From Peltaster fructicola (lineage: Eukaryota > Ascomycota > Dothideomycetes): a DNA stretch of 64,000 bases. Of the stretch, positions 34,648 through 44,052 are shown one piece after another (position 1 is the first letter of the stretch; every line of letters begins with the position of its first letter). Where the stretch lies: the NCBI GenBank assembly GCA_001592805.2, contig CP051143.1:1736001-1800000 (forward strand), given 5' to 3'. The notes under the pieces are model-generated. The model saw nothing but the letters and a program-made list of their open reading frames with translations. It was not told the DNA's origin and did no database searches. Position numbers and translations under genes: made by a program.

Positions 34648-35453
34648 CTTGAGTATCGAAGTCGGGTAGAAGATGGAGCTTGATAACTGGCTGAAGTTCA
34701 GTCGACATCTAAATCCGCTGACGTAATGAGCATCGTTGAGTGTTCGTGAACAATGTTAGGTCAGGACGAGATGATTCTACAGGTACTAGAACGGCATTGA
34801 GATGACTCGTGAGCGAGGACATCATTGACTGTTTCCAGGAGCTTTCGGAGTTGTGACCTGACCAGTGCAATGCTGTGCTACGAGCTCGGTAAGCATTTCA
34901 GGAGCATAGTCCTGGTATCCGCCGATCAAATCACACTGCGCTGGCCTTTGGGCTTGTGTGGTAGCTATACTCGACCCATTGAGATACTTGCCTACCCTAA
35001 CCTGCAAGCCTCGCCATTGTTGCGCTCGAGAAGAGCAGACTCCATTCCGTTCGACTGCCACTAGTCTGGCCACCTTCAAGAGGGACAACCTTTGTCGATA
35101 CTCTAGTTTGTTGTTTGATCGATCATTTGCTCGTTCACGGGCAACTGCATCGATGACATCTGCAAATAATGCTTCGCACATGGAAGTGAACAGTCAAGAT
35201 GCACCGGGATCAATCTATCCAGAGTTCGCAACGCATAGTCCATTGCGAGCTGGTTACTGCAACAATCATCCCACTTTGAGACCCTGCTGTGGCTCACTGC
35301 AAGGTACAACTCTAAACGCGAATTTTGGCTGTGCTCAATGGATCGTATGATTTCCCAGAAGGCTGTATCGCGAACCCTCACGTCCCTTCGTTGATCACGA
35401 CTTTACGACCATACCCCCATTCACCCCAAACGAGCCTCTGCATCACTCTCACC
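34648..35453. other. divergent intergenic region
   Basis: Upstream of both dephospho-CoA kinase (minus) and farnesyl diphosphate synthase (plus). A C/T-rich leader (35405-35453) precedes the ERG20 ATG. No gene seen. Confidence 0.45.
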
Positions 35454-36535
35454 ATGCCTGCAACACGAAGTGGCTTCGAGTCAGTCTTTCCACGGCTGGT
35501 GGAGGATCTCAAGGCACATTGCGAGGCATACAAGCTCCCACAACAGGCGTTGAAGTGGTTCGAAACGGTGAGCGAGTTTGGAGATGCTTAGAGCTTGACT
35601 TACGTGTTCAGTCGCTCAATCACAACACACTTGGTGGAAAATACAATCGAGGACTTTCAGTAATCGATACATCAGAGCTTCTCCTCGGCCGCGAACTCAC
35701 AGAGGAGGAATACTTCCAGGCCGCGACTCTAGGATGGATGATCGAGCTGTTACAAGCTTTCTTTCTGGTCAGCGACGACATCATGGATAGCAGTAAGACG
35801 AGAAGAGGACAGCCCTGTTGGTATCTTATGCCAAACGTCGGTATGATTGCCATCAACGATGCATTCATGTTGGAGAGCTCAATCTATATCCTTCTTAAGA
35901 AGTACTTCCGCCAGCATTCAGCATACGTCGACTTCATTGAGCTTTTTCACGAGGTCACCTTCCAGACAGAGCTTGGTCAGACTTGCGATCTGCTCACAGC
36001 ACCTGAGGACCACGTTGATCTCGACAACTTCAGCCTCGAGAAGTACTCCTTCATCGTCATCTACAAGACCGCATACTACAGCTTCTACCTACCTGTCGCC
36101 CTCGCTATGATGTTCACCGGCAAAGCATCACCAGAAAACCTTAAACAGGCAGAGAGCATTCTTGTGCCTATGGGCGAGTACTTTCAAGTCCAGGACGACT
36201 ACCTGGACAACTTCGCCGACCCTTCAGTACTGGGCAAGATTGGAACGGATATCCAGGATAACAAGTGCAGCTGGTTGGTCAACACAGCATTGAAGAAGTG
36301 CTCGCCAGAACAGAGAAAGATCCTCGACGTAAACTATGGCAAGAAGGATAAGGAGTGCGAAAAGAAGGTCAAGGAAGTGTTCAATGACCTTCAGCTCGAG
36401 AAGGACTACCAAGCGTATGAAGAAGCACGAGTTGCAGAGCTCAAGCAGAAGATCTCAGCCATCGACGAGTCAAGCGGCATGAAGAGACAGGTCTACGAAG
36501 AGTTCTTGCGCAAGATCTACAAGAGGAGCAAATAG
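35454..36535 (+). CDS. ERG20: farnesyl diphosphate synthase, 345 aa
   Basis: Condenses dimethylallyl and geranyl diphosphate with isopentenyl diphosphate to farnesyl diphosphate, feeding sterols, dolichol, haem A and prenylation. Exons 35454-35567 and 35612-36535 (44-bp intron, phase 0, joining FET to [14 protein letters not shown]). First Asp-rich motif DDIMD (about residues 93-97) with TRRGQPCWY after it; two aromatic residues precede the first motif, as expected for a farnesyl-length product. Second Asp-rich motif DDYLD at about 233-237, then [12 protein letters not shown]-terminus [10 protein letters not shown] is typical. No mitochondrial presequence. Confidence 0.97.
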
Positions 36536-37062
36536 GCGATAGATATGACTGTGGTGAGTCATGCCCTCACGTGTTGAAAGCATTGAGAGCCTGTCGACTT
36601 TTGGCAAGCGCATCAATTCAGAGTTGTAAGTCGAAGTAAGTCGAAGTAAGCAGCTCACTTCGACACCAAACTCGGCACCACACACATCCTGTCTCTGTGA
36701 TCACTTGGCTTTGCCGCGTGTCACTTGTGTAACTCCTCGACTTCAGCATCGCCATGGGCGACATTGGCTTCTTCTCCTGCCTCACTCAACACCTAGTCTC
36801 GCCGGCCATCATGTGTTGCTGGCCGTGGCCAATTCTACGCATGGACCCGCCACGCACTCGAACAATCACCTACGAGGTTCAGTATCCGCGCAAGAACCGC
36901 AAGCACCGCAAACGTGTGAGTTATATCGTGCCTGCCTGTTCTGTGAGAATAAATACGTGCCAAGCCTTGAAGTCGCTTTCAAGAACTCACCCTTGCAACC
37001 TCACACTTTCTTTCGTTCCAAGACATCCTTTCACCACCACTTCCTACAAGCCCTGCATAGCC
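36536..37062. other. intergenic region
   Basis: 3' flank of ERG20 and leader of the next gene. A frame in phase with the downstream protein is open from ATG 36754 and would add 103 residues, but it reads like pyrimidine-rich leader. A strong GTGAGT donor at 36915 followed by a CT-rich stretch may be a leader intron. Tandem AAGTCG units lie near 36630-36650. Confidence 0.4.
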
Positions 37063-37844
37063 ATGTCCGACAACGAGTACCAGCACTGGCCAGACGATAG
37101 TGGTATAATCAAATACCGCTATGTGCGTCCAGCCGATGTGCACACTGTACGTTCATTGCGTGCCGTAGCATCGTAGAACGATACACTGACAACATACAGT
37201 CCCAGAACTACGAACACTTCCGCGGCGATCCTGACCTGATCAGGTACAACTCGAAAGTGAATACCAAGACACCAGATTCCGAAGATAAGCTGTACGTCTA
37301 CAAGCCAGCATCAGAGGCAAAGGCCAAACCAAAACCACCACAAGAGGATGATGATATATTTGTCTATGTGCCGCCAGTGCGGTCAAAGTCAGCTCCACGA
37401 CGTAGTCACCTCCCTGTGCAAGCTCGAGTCGTGACGACAGAGCCTAAGACCGTATGGGTCGGTCGAACCAAAGCTGAGGTTGAAGAGGATAACGCCGTTC
37501 TCGCTGAACGACGAGGTCTCAGGACTACGAAGGAGTCACCGAGCAATTCGCTCACGCCAAACCTTTGGCTGGGTCGTACCAAGGAAGAGATCGCCGAGGA
37601 CAATGCCTTTCGCGCCAAGCGCTGCAGCATGCCTTCTCCTCCCAAAATCAAAGAGCGGCCGAAATACACAGATGACGACCTGGTCTGGGTAGACAATGGT
37701 GATGCTCAGCTATCCCTTCAGTGAGTGTTACCAGACGGTTGTGGAATATGTACTAACGAAAACAGCTCCTTTGCAACAGTCAAGCATCTCAACGGAGCAT
37801 GGAAGCACGATCTTGACGGTGTGTGGTACTTTGCAATGGATTGA
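37063..37844 (+). CDS. unknown protein with internal repeats, 227 aa
   Basis: Not recognised. Exons 37063-37146, 37200-37720 and 37766-37844, with good donors (GTACGT, GTGAGT), branch sites and phases. Hydrophilic and probably disordered. Two tandem copies of a tryptophan motif occur: VWVGRTKAEVEEDNA and LWLGRTKEEIAEDNA, with a weaker third at LVWVDNGDAQ. Aromatic-x-Tyr-x-Pro motifs appear at YRYVRP, YVYKPA and FVYVPP, as in the protein at 31548-33733. The last exon ends HLNGAWKHDLDGVWYFAMD. ATG 37063 begins MSDNEYQHWPDD; an in-frame ATG further upstream is possible but less likely. Confidence 0.7.
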
Positions 37845-37906
37845 ATAACTGAGATGCGGCTATTCGACTGCCGTCTTCTGTGGCCAACAGACTCGATACA
37901 GGCATA

Positions 37907-38641
37907 TCATAGCTTCAAGCTAGCCTTCAATACCTTGAAAGCGTCGTCCTTGCCACCATTGAATCTCTCCTCTGAAGTCTTCCAGTTGATGACACTCCAG
38001 ACGTTGTCCACGTATGCAGCCTTTCCGTTGAGGTATTGCAGGTAGTAGGCATGCTCCCACATATCAACACCGAATATGGGAACCTCACCTCCAACAACAG
38101 GGTCCTGATCTTTCGTGACGACAATGCTCAAGTGCTGGCTTTCTGCATCCTTGACGAGCCAACCCCAACCACTGCCTTGAATTCCGAGGAGAGCTTTGTT
38201 GAACTTGGCCTTGAAAGCGTCAAGTCCGCCAAATTGAGACTGAATGGCGGCTGTCAGCTTTGGTGCTGCGGTAGGATCTGTCTGCTGAGATCCATGAGGA
38301 GCAAGGTTCTGCCAGAACAAGCTGTGGTTGATGTGGCCACCGCCGTGGAAATTTGATCGCTTGCTGGTTGGCGATCTGTGCTGGAATATCGTTGGCCTGC
38401 AGAGCCGAGACCTGAGTCTTCAGTGCAGCATTCAGGTTGGTTACGTAGCTGCATGGTCAGCAGAGTTGTAGATGAGGGTAGGACTCACGTCTGATGATGC
38501 TTCGAGTGATGTAATTCCATGATCTGCTTGCTGATGGCCGGCTCAAGGGCCTGACAGTCAGTATCATGGTGAGCACTCGCAGTTGCTACTTACATCGTAA
38601 GCATACGGCAAAGGTGGCAAGCTGTAGGTTGTGTCTGACAT
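37907..38641 (-). CDS. Mn/Fe superoxide dismutase (cytosolic type) with an apparent one-base frameshift
   Basis: Dismutates superoxide. Exons 38641-38594, 38550-38489 and 38448-37907. The family sequence is clear: YSLPPLPYAYDALEPAIS, MELHHSKHHQTYV (metal-ligand His), GGGHINHSLFWQNLAP (ligand His), and VDMWEHAYYLQYLN (ligand Asp and His). No mitochondrial presequence precedes MSDTTYSLPPLP, so this is the cytosolic type. Between QQAIKF and HGGGH the third exon has one base too many at the AAATTT run (38349-38354), and no intron can absorb it. Either the assembly is wrong by one base or this copy is inactive. The rest is intact, which favours an error or a very recent lesion. It is convergent with the 227-aa gene. 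Confidence 0.8.
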
Positions 38642-39059
38642 AGCTAAGGACCTTGATGATATGAACGCCTTGAGTGGTGTTTGAGCGATTGGAAGCAAAA
38701 GAGAGTGTTCGAGTCTGTGAGGCCGTCAAGTCCAGAGGGGCATGGAGGGGTGGAACCTGTAAGAGTCCGTAACGGGAAGACCTTGATGGTATAGGTGGCG
38801 CAGATGGTGTATAATATGGTGTGATACTCACGTGGGTCGAAACTTGCTCATTCGCTCTCAAACCAGTGCAAGCCACCATGATGGACAACACAGAGCCATT
38901 GGTGGTAAGATAGCAAGTCTGAGTATGTTGTTCATCAGTGCTTTTGTATGTGAAAGATCTCCAAGCTTCGTTGAGGTAGGTAATCACCTGTAACAACCTG
39001 CTAAGTCGTACTGTCAATTCATATCGTCGATTCCATATCATCCTACCAGGCCAGACAAG
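38642..39059. other. divergent intergenic region
   Basis: Upstream of the superoxide dismutase (minus) and the small gene at 39060 (plus). No further gene or element was seen. Confidence 0.4.
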
Positions 39060-39534
39060 ATGACTAGCAAAGCGGTCGCGGTATTACGCTCACCAGTGGT
39101 CAATGATACACCATCGCATGCACCAAGACGACTTCTCTTCCAGCAGGAACCCGATGAGGACTGCTGTCGAGTGACGATTGACGTTGGAGACGACCTTGAA
39201 AGCATTCGAGATTTGGAGCAGGGACATGTGGTAGTGTTGTGAGTGATGGCTAGAGCATGACTGGCAGACGCTGATAGCATACAGAGAGGGAGGAGATGTG
39301 CGAGACACTCACCTTTGCTTGACCTCTAAGTGTCTAGTCGAGATGCCGTTCAGGTTGGAAGAGGTGACACTGGCGATGGACAGTCCAGAAAATCTCTTGC
39401 TCATTACGACCATTCCACGTCTCGATGTCAGCCCTGGTTATCCTGGTGCATCGGGCGTCATTGGGAGGCAGTGCCTTCTGGTCAACCGCGAAGGACGTAT
39501 AGTTGCGGAAGGCCTGATGGGCTGGGCTGCATAA
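39060..39534 (+). CDS. small unknown protein, about 142 aa
   Basis: Not recognised. Exons 39060-39238 and 39285-39534 with a 46-bp intron (GTGAGT donor, CTGAT branch, ACAG acceptor) that restores a reading frame: CRVTIDVGDDLESIRDLEQG, HVVVLEGGDVRDTHLCL, then RLEEVTLAMDSPENLLLITT and SGVIGRQCLLVNREGRIVAE. The alternation of hydrophobic residues suggests a small beta-rich domain. No signal peptide. A further open frame continues in another phase to 39788 and might be an additional exon, but I found no convincing splice sites. Confidence 0.45.
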
Positions 39535-40132
39535 GACTGATGAGAGAGCTAATCGCACCTCTACCGTCAGCTTCGGTCGCTGGACATCGGTGGGCAATCT
39601 CGGGAGCATCGAAGAACAGGAAACACGTTCAGATCATGTGCGGCAGAGTCGTCGAGCTGCAGTTTAGTGATCAACAAGGTCCAGGCGACCTCGCGCCAGG
39701 CAGCGAGATTCGGTGGTCAATGGCTGGTCTGTCGGGTCTGCTACGGGCGACAATATGTGCCATAGCGCGACATGCCTCGCGCACATGATATATGGTTGTT
39801 GATGGAGTTGATGCAAGACTATCAATGCTCCTGAAAGTTGTTAGAAGTATCGATTTTGTCCTTGCGGGGAGAAGATCTCGTACGTCACACGCGACAGCTT
39901 CACGACCATGCCTTTCACTTCGCTTCGCTCCTCAGTCATCTTCCTGGCGATATTTATCATTGCATTCTTCCCGGGTGCCTTCCATCTTCTTCTCAAACCA
40001 GTACTCTTTCCATTTGAGCTATTCGGAGCACAATTATCGCCGTCAAGACCTCTACTACCGACCTGTGGCTGTTGTCCGCCAGCACCCTGCTTCCCCATCA
40101 ACGCACTGGTTGAGAAGGCACAAGAGCCGAAA
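39535..40132. other. intergenic region with a possible N-terminal extension
   Basis: ATG 39908 is in frame with the UPF0047 gene and would add 75 residues with a strongly hydrophobic segment (VIFLAIFIIAFFPGAFHLLL) and Cys/Pro-rich linker. I treat it as leader, because fungal relatives usually start at MSWFQ, but a membrane-anchored form cannot be excluded. Confidence 0.4.
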
Positions 40133-40582
40133 ATGAGCTGGTTTCAAAAGAGTTTCACATTGCCGTCAAAGTCAAGAGGCAGTTACCTGATCACGGATCA
40201 TGTACTACAACAGATTCCTGAGATTCGTCAGTACAAGGTCGGCATACTGAACCTCTTTGTACAGCACACGTCCTGCGCATTGTCGCTGAACGAGAATTGG
40301 GACGAAGACGTGAGGGCAGATATGAGCGATGCTCTTGACAGGATTGCACCGGAAGATCGCAAGGGTGATCTGTACAGACATTCAGCGGAAGGCCTGGACG
40401 ACATGCCTGCACATATCAAGAGCGCTCTTGTAGGCGCAAGCCTGATGATCCCGATACAAGATGGTAAGCTAGCAACCGGAACGTGGCAGGGCATCTGGTA
40501 TCTCGAGTTCAGAGCGAGTAAGCACACGCGCAAGGTTGTAGCCACGATCCAGGGCGAAAAGCATGATACCGCCGCTAGGTGA
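40133..40582 (+). CDS. UPF0047/YjbQ family protein, 149 aa
   Basis: Small conserved protein of the YjbQ/UPF0047 family, proposed elsewhere to have a secondary thiamine-phosphate-synthase-like activity; the fungal role is unsettled. It shows the conserved fold elements: SRGSYLITDHVLQQI, GILNLFVQHTSCALSLNENW (conserved HTSCAL and Asn), YRHSAEGLDDMPAHIKS (conserved His and Asp) and the PROSITE-like end SLMIPIQDGKLATGTWQGIW. Length from ATG 40133 matches the family; the in-frame ATG at 39908 is discussed separately. It is convergent with NDUFS6, with 36 bp between the stops. Confidence 0.9.
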   Translation: MSWFQKSFTLPSKSRGSYLITDHVLQQIPEIRQYKVGILNLFVQHTSCALSLNENWDEDVRADMSDALDRIAPEDRKGDLYRHSAEGLDDMPAHIKSALVGASLMIPIQDGKLATGTWQGIWYLEFRASKHTRKVVATIQGEKHDTAAR

Positions 40583-40618
40583 TGTGTCCTGATATCCTTG
40601 TATATATACAACTCTTGC

Positions 40619-41373
40619 CTATCTTTGCTCGTATGGAATGCCTGTGTTGCTCTGGTATGGCAGAGTAGAGCCAGTGGTAGCCTCACCGCTGCCGATGTGA
40701 CTCTGCGGGAGAGTTGCTGCATCTGCAGTTGGTGCGAGTGGGTATGGGGTTGAAGGGAGACTCTCGAGGTGTTTTCGGTGGTGTTCGTTGGCCTTGAACG
40801 TCAGCAGCTATCAAACTTCAAGGCTACAGTCTCAACTCACAAAGGGAACTCCGCAATATCCACACACGGCGATCTGTGGTTTGTCTGTGTTGATGAAAAC
40901 TCGAGGATGTCCAAGAGGTCCTCCGCCACCATCACACGACACAACCTTCTTCTTGGTCCAGTGCACAGGCTGCTTGTGGATGAGCTCAATTGCAGCAAGC
41001 GGGCGCGGCTGTCTGGGTCAGTGATGCTTTATATGCAGGACGACACCCTTACCTGGTCCTCCATGATTGTCTGCTCGAATCGTGGTCCAACCATTGCTTT
41101 TGCTCGTGGCTGCTGACTGCGAGACCATATCGTAGCTCGATTTGGAGCTTGCTGCAGCTTCAGTTCCTTGCCCTGCTCCACAGACTCTTGCAATGCTCGA
41201 TCTCGGTTACCCTGTCCATGACTAGGGAGGGTGTTCGTGCTCGACACGGAGTGATGTGGTTCTTGTGGTTTAGGGTCGTTCGCGATGATCGGGTTGTCGG
41301 TCGATGTGCTGTACACGCGCGCACCGACAGCTCGTCGTGCGATTACTCGCAGCGTACTGTGTCGGATCATCAT
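40619..41373 (-). CDS. NDUFS6: mitochondrial complex I 13-kDa zinc subunit (NDUFS6/NUMM), 220 aa
   Basis: Accessory subunit of NADH:ubiquinone oxidoreductase that binds Zn and is needed for assembly of the N-module. Exons 41373-41053, 41008-40841 and 40792-40619, all phase 0. Typical mitochondrial presequence MMIRHSTLRVIARRAVGAR. A disordered middle leads to the conserved domain in exon 2: IHKQPVHWTKKKVVSCDGG, GPLGHPRVFINTDKP and VCGYCGVPF, giving the Cys-His-Cys-Cys zinc ligands. The long tail after the zinc motif (about 55 residues, Ser/Thr/Pro-rich) is longer than in animal homologues. Confidence 0.93.
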
Positions 41374-42181
41374 CTTCGACGTGGATGAGCTGTGTCAAAG
41401 TTCTCGTTCGTCAGTGAAGTTGAGCGATTGGAGGTTGGCTGGAGCATTGACGGCCGAGTTTTCGCCGATGGTGTCCTTACCACCCAGATCGATGTTCTTC
41501 ACCGGACTCCATCTCTTCTCTACACCTACGATGCGATATACCTGAATCTCATTTGCACCAGAGCTCATCGGCACATTGCCACTAGCGAGGCTACTCGCCT
41601 GTATGGCATCTCGACGAACTGCTCGAGGTGCGTCCTCGCGACCAGGCTACCATTCCGATGGTGCTATTTTGCTATACTATAATCACACCCACCGACATCC
41701 CGTCCTTGCGGCTGGAGCAGGTCGCGGCGAGCATATGTACCATTGCAGAGTATCGCAGCTAGCGGACAGCCTTCGACACACTGGCTCTGAGCTACAGTCG
41801 TGGGTCGGGCGATTGATGGCATTCCATCGTTGGCACTAAATGGACGTCGCTCAGCTTGCAGTTACCACGGGACAAGAATCCAACGACACTCAAGCGAAGG
41901 GTGTCGAAGTTTTGGCGCTTTCCGCAGGCCAACATTCACCTTTCAGAGAGTACTTCGCTACGTGAAACCGTGCTATGTGCTGCTGACTGCAGGCCCTGTC
42001 TCCATCATGCTCGGAAAAGCTTTGCCCTGCTTATGCGTTCCGGTGCAGATCTATTGGTGGCGGTCATTACCCGAGTCTATATGAAGAACCTATTCTTACA
42101 TGCTGCGGGTTGTCTTAGCACGACCATTGCAGTATAAGAAATGTGGTAAGTGCATCAGGTTTGTACCTCAACCTCGACAAA
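41374..42181. other. divergent intergenic region
   Basis: Upstream of NDUFS6 (minus) and of the second Ser/Thr-rich secreted protein (plus). Several short overlapping open frames have no support. Nothing else was seen. Confidence 0.45.
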
Positions 42182-43234
42182 ATGCATCTTCTCTCAAGCC
42201 TCGTCATTGCGCTCATATTGAGCTGCGCTGCAGTCCGCACTTCAGCGACAACAACTCCCAAATCTAGCTCGGTCCCATCAAAGGTGACCAGTTCGACTTC
42301 AAAGTCATTGACTACGTCAACGATCAGGTCGTCCTTAAGTCCTAGAGGAAGCAAGAGTTCATCGCCGTCATTGGGCTTGTCGAGCTCAAAGTCTGGCGTC
42401 CTCATGATACCGGGATGTCCACCAATAACAACTACAACATCAACGTCCTATGTCGTTAAGACCCTACAGACATCCACAATAACAAGCACCAGCACACCTT
42501 ACACCAGACTCACATCATTCATCACATCGTCTGAAGATGTCACATATAAACCTGCTATCAGCGTCTCCACCGTGGTCATTTATACTTCGACGAGGACTGC
42601 CATCAGTGTCTCCCCACCCATGACCACTATCACAGTGCACACATCTTCGGGCTTCACACCAATACGCTGCAATGCAGCATACTACAACCCAACAGTCACG
42701 GTCACTTCTAGCACATACACAAATACAAATCCGGCTGTCAGCGTAGTGCGTGGCTCACTTTCCACCTCATACACAACAGCATACTCCTACATTTACAACA
42801 CTGTGGCTACTGTCACCGATTCCAGTCTTCATTACGTGACCGAGTTTCCCACAGTCACCGTGACAGAGACACGCACAGATCCTACCAGCACGGTCTACGA
42901 TGCATGTGCCACCAACAACTTCGCCTCGCAACTTCCTGGAGGTGGGTACATAGGCAAGACGAACGGCAGAGATGCCACGGTCTATGGGACATTCGTCCCA
43001 TCTGTCGATGCAGTCGACTGCTGCGCGCAGTGCCAGGCGCTGCTCAATTGCACAGGCTCGGCATACAACGGAGTGTTTTATCAATACTATCCGTGTCAAC
43101 TGTTCATCAAGACCTCAGACGCCAATCAGACATGCGATGCTACAGGGCTGAAGGAGCAAGCATACCAGAGCTATCCAGAGCCAGTGATTTCAATCTCGAA
43201 CAGTGGATGTGGGCAGTACGAGTTGCTCAACTAG
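42182..43234 (+). CDS. Ser/Thr-rich secreted protein with Cys-patterned C-terminal domain, 350 aa (copy B)
   Basis: Paralogue of the protein at 20134-21240. Signal peptide about residues 1-22 (MHLLSSLVIALILSCAAV). It has a long Thr/Ser-rich stalk containing GCPPIT, a GFTPIRCNAAYY segment shared with copy A (GFTPVLCDAAYY), and the same C-terminal Cys layout. That layout is PTSTVYDACATNN, SVDAVDCCAQCQ, NCTGSAYNG, CQLFIKTSDANQTC and SNSGCGQY. No introns. The open frame begins 13 codons earlier at a GTG-like or non-initiating position; ATG 42182 gives the signal peptide and was chosen. Probably secreted or wall-bound; there is no GPI signal or transmembrane helix at the C-terminus. Function unknown. 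Confidence 0.8.
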   Translation: MHLLSSLVIALILSCAAVRTSATTTPKSSSVPSKVTSSTSKSLTTSTIRSSLSPRGSKSSSPSLGLSSSKSGVLMIPGCPPITTTTSTSYVVKTLQTSTITSTSTPYTRLTSFITSSEDVTYKPAISVSTVVIYTSTRTAISVSPPMTTITVHTSSGFTPIRCNAAYYNPTVTVTSSTYTNTNPAVSVVRGSLSTSYTTAYSYIYNTVATVTDSSLHYVTEFPTVTVTETRTDPTSTVYDACATNNFASQLPGGGYIGKTNGRDATVYGTFVPSVDAVDCCAQCQALLNCTGSAYNGVFYQYYPCQLFIKTSDANQTCDATGLKEQAYQSYPEPVISISNSGCGQYELLN

Positions 43235-44052
43235 TCACATGCGGCCTTTCGGCGCTTTCTGCGCCTCAGACTGGGCAACGTGTAGACTCAAATCAAACGC
43301 AAGAGTGTACACTGTCAGGGGCCTGAATAGATGTGATCAAGCACGATCAGAAAGTGGAAAGATCACCTTTCCGATGTCTGAGCCGTGACAAAAGTTCAAT
43401 ACCGTCTAAAAACTTTCTCTGTCGGACTGCGCGCAATCTTCGGTTTCACTCCATTCACTTTGATCAACGATCAGATCGATGAGCTCTCGTGGTAGACTCA
43501 TTCGGTCACGGAGGGAAGATATTCTATGCTCTCAGTAGTTGTACTGACATGGCGGAATGTTCTTCGTCGAGTGATCCGGTAGTGAGGATCGACCAGGTGG
43601 GTCGTGATATACCTAAAATGTCCAATCAAGTCAAGTAGTTTGACCTTCAGCTGATGCTCCGAAATCTGTGACAATGCCAATAGCCTGCCTTATGGCATAT
43701 GCACGGTCGATGGCATGTCAGGCAGTTCGAGAGGCATGAAACTGCCTCGCCAATGCAGCGATACATCGCCCATTATAGCTCAATGCTTGAGGGCTAGCTT
43801 TGACGATGTATGCCTAGCCCTGGCGTCGTTTGTGAGAGGCTCGATCGTGCTGTTCGATGTATCAAACATTTGTGTACATGCATGCCTGCTCATTGCGAGA
43901 TCCGCAATTCCGATGCCCAGTGTCGATCAACTGAGCCCTCATGCTGTTATGTGAATGAGGACATCTCAGTGCCACGCAGTTGACAAGTCCGAGCAAGCGA
44001 CGCAGGTCTCCGAAGGAGCTCCAGGTGAACAAATCAGACAAAGCTAGAGGTA
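43235..44052. other. convergent intergenic region
   Basis: 3' flanks of copy B (plus) and the kinase-vWA gene (minus). No gene seen. Confidence 0.45.

Noticed and set aside
39330-39788. 153-codon open frame overlapping the small unknown gene
   Set aside because: It is in a different phase from the spliced model, starts at a weak position, and has no splice signals to join it.
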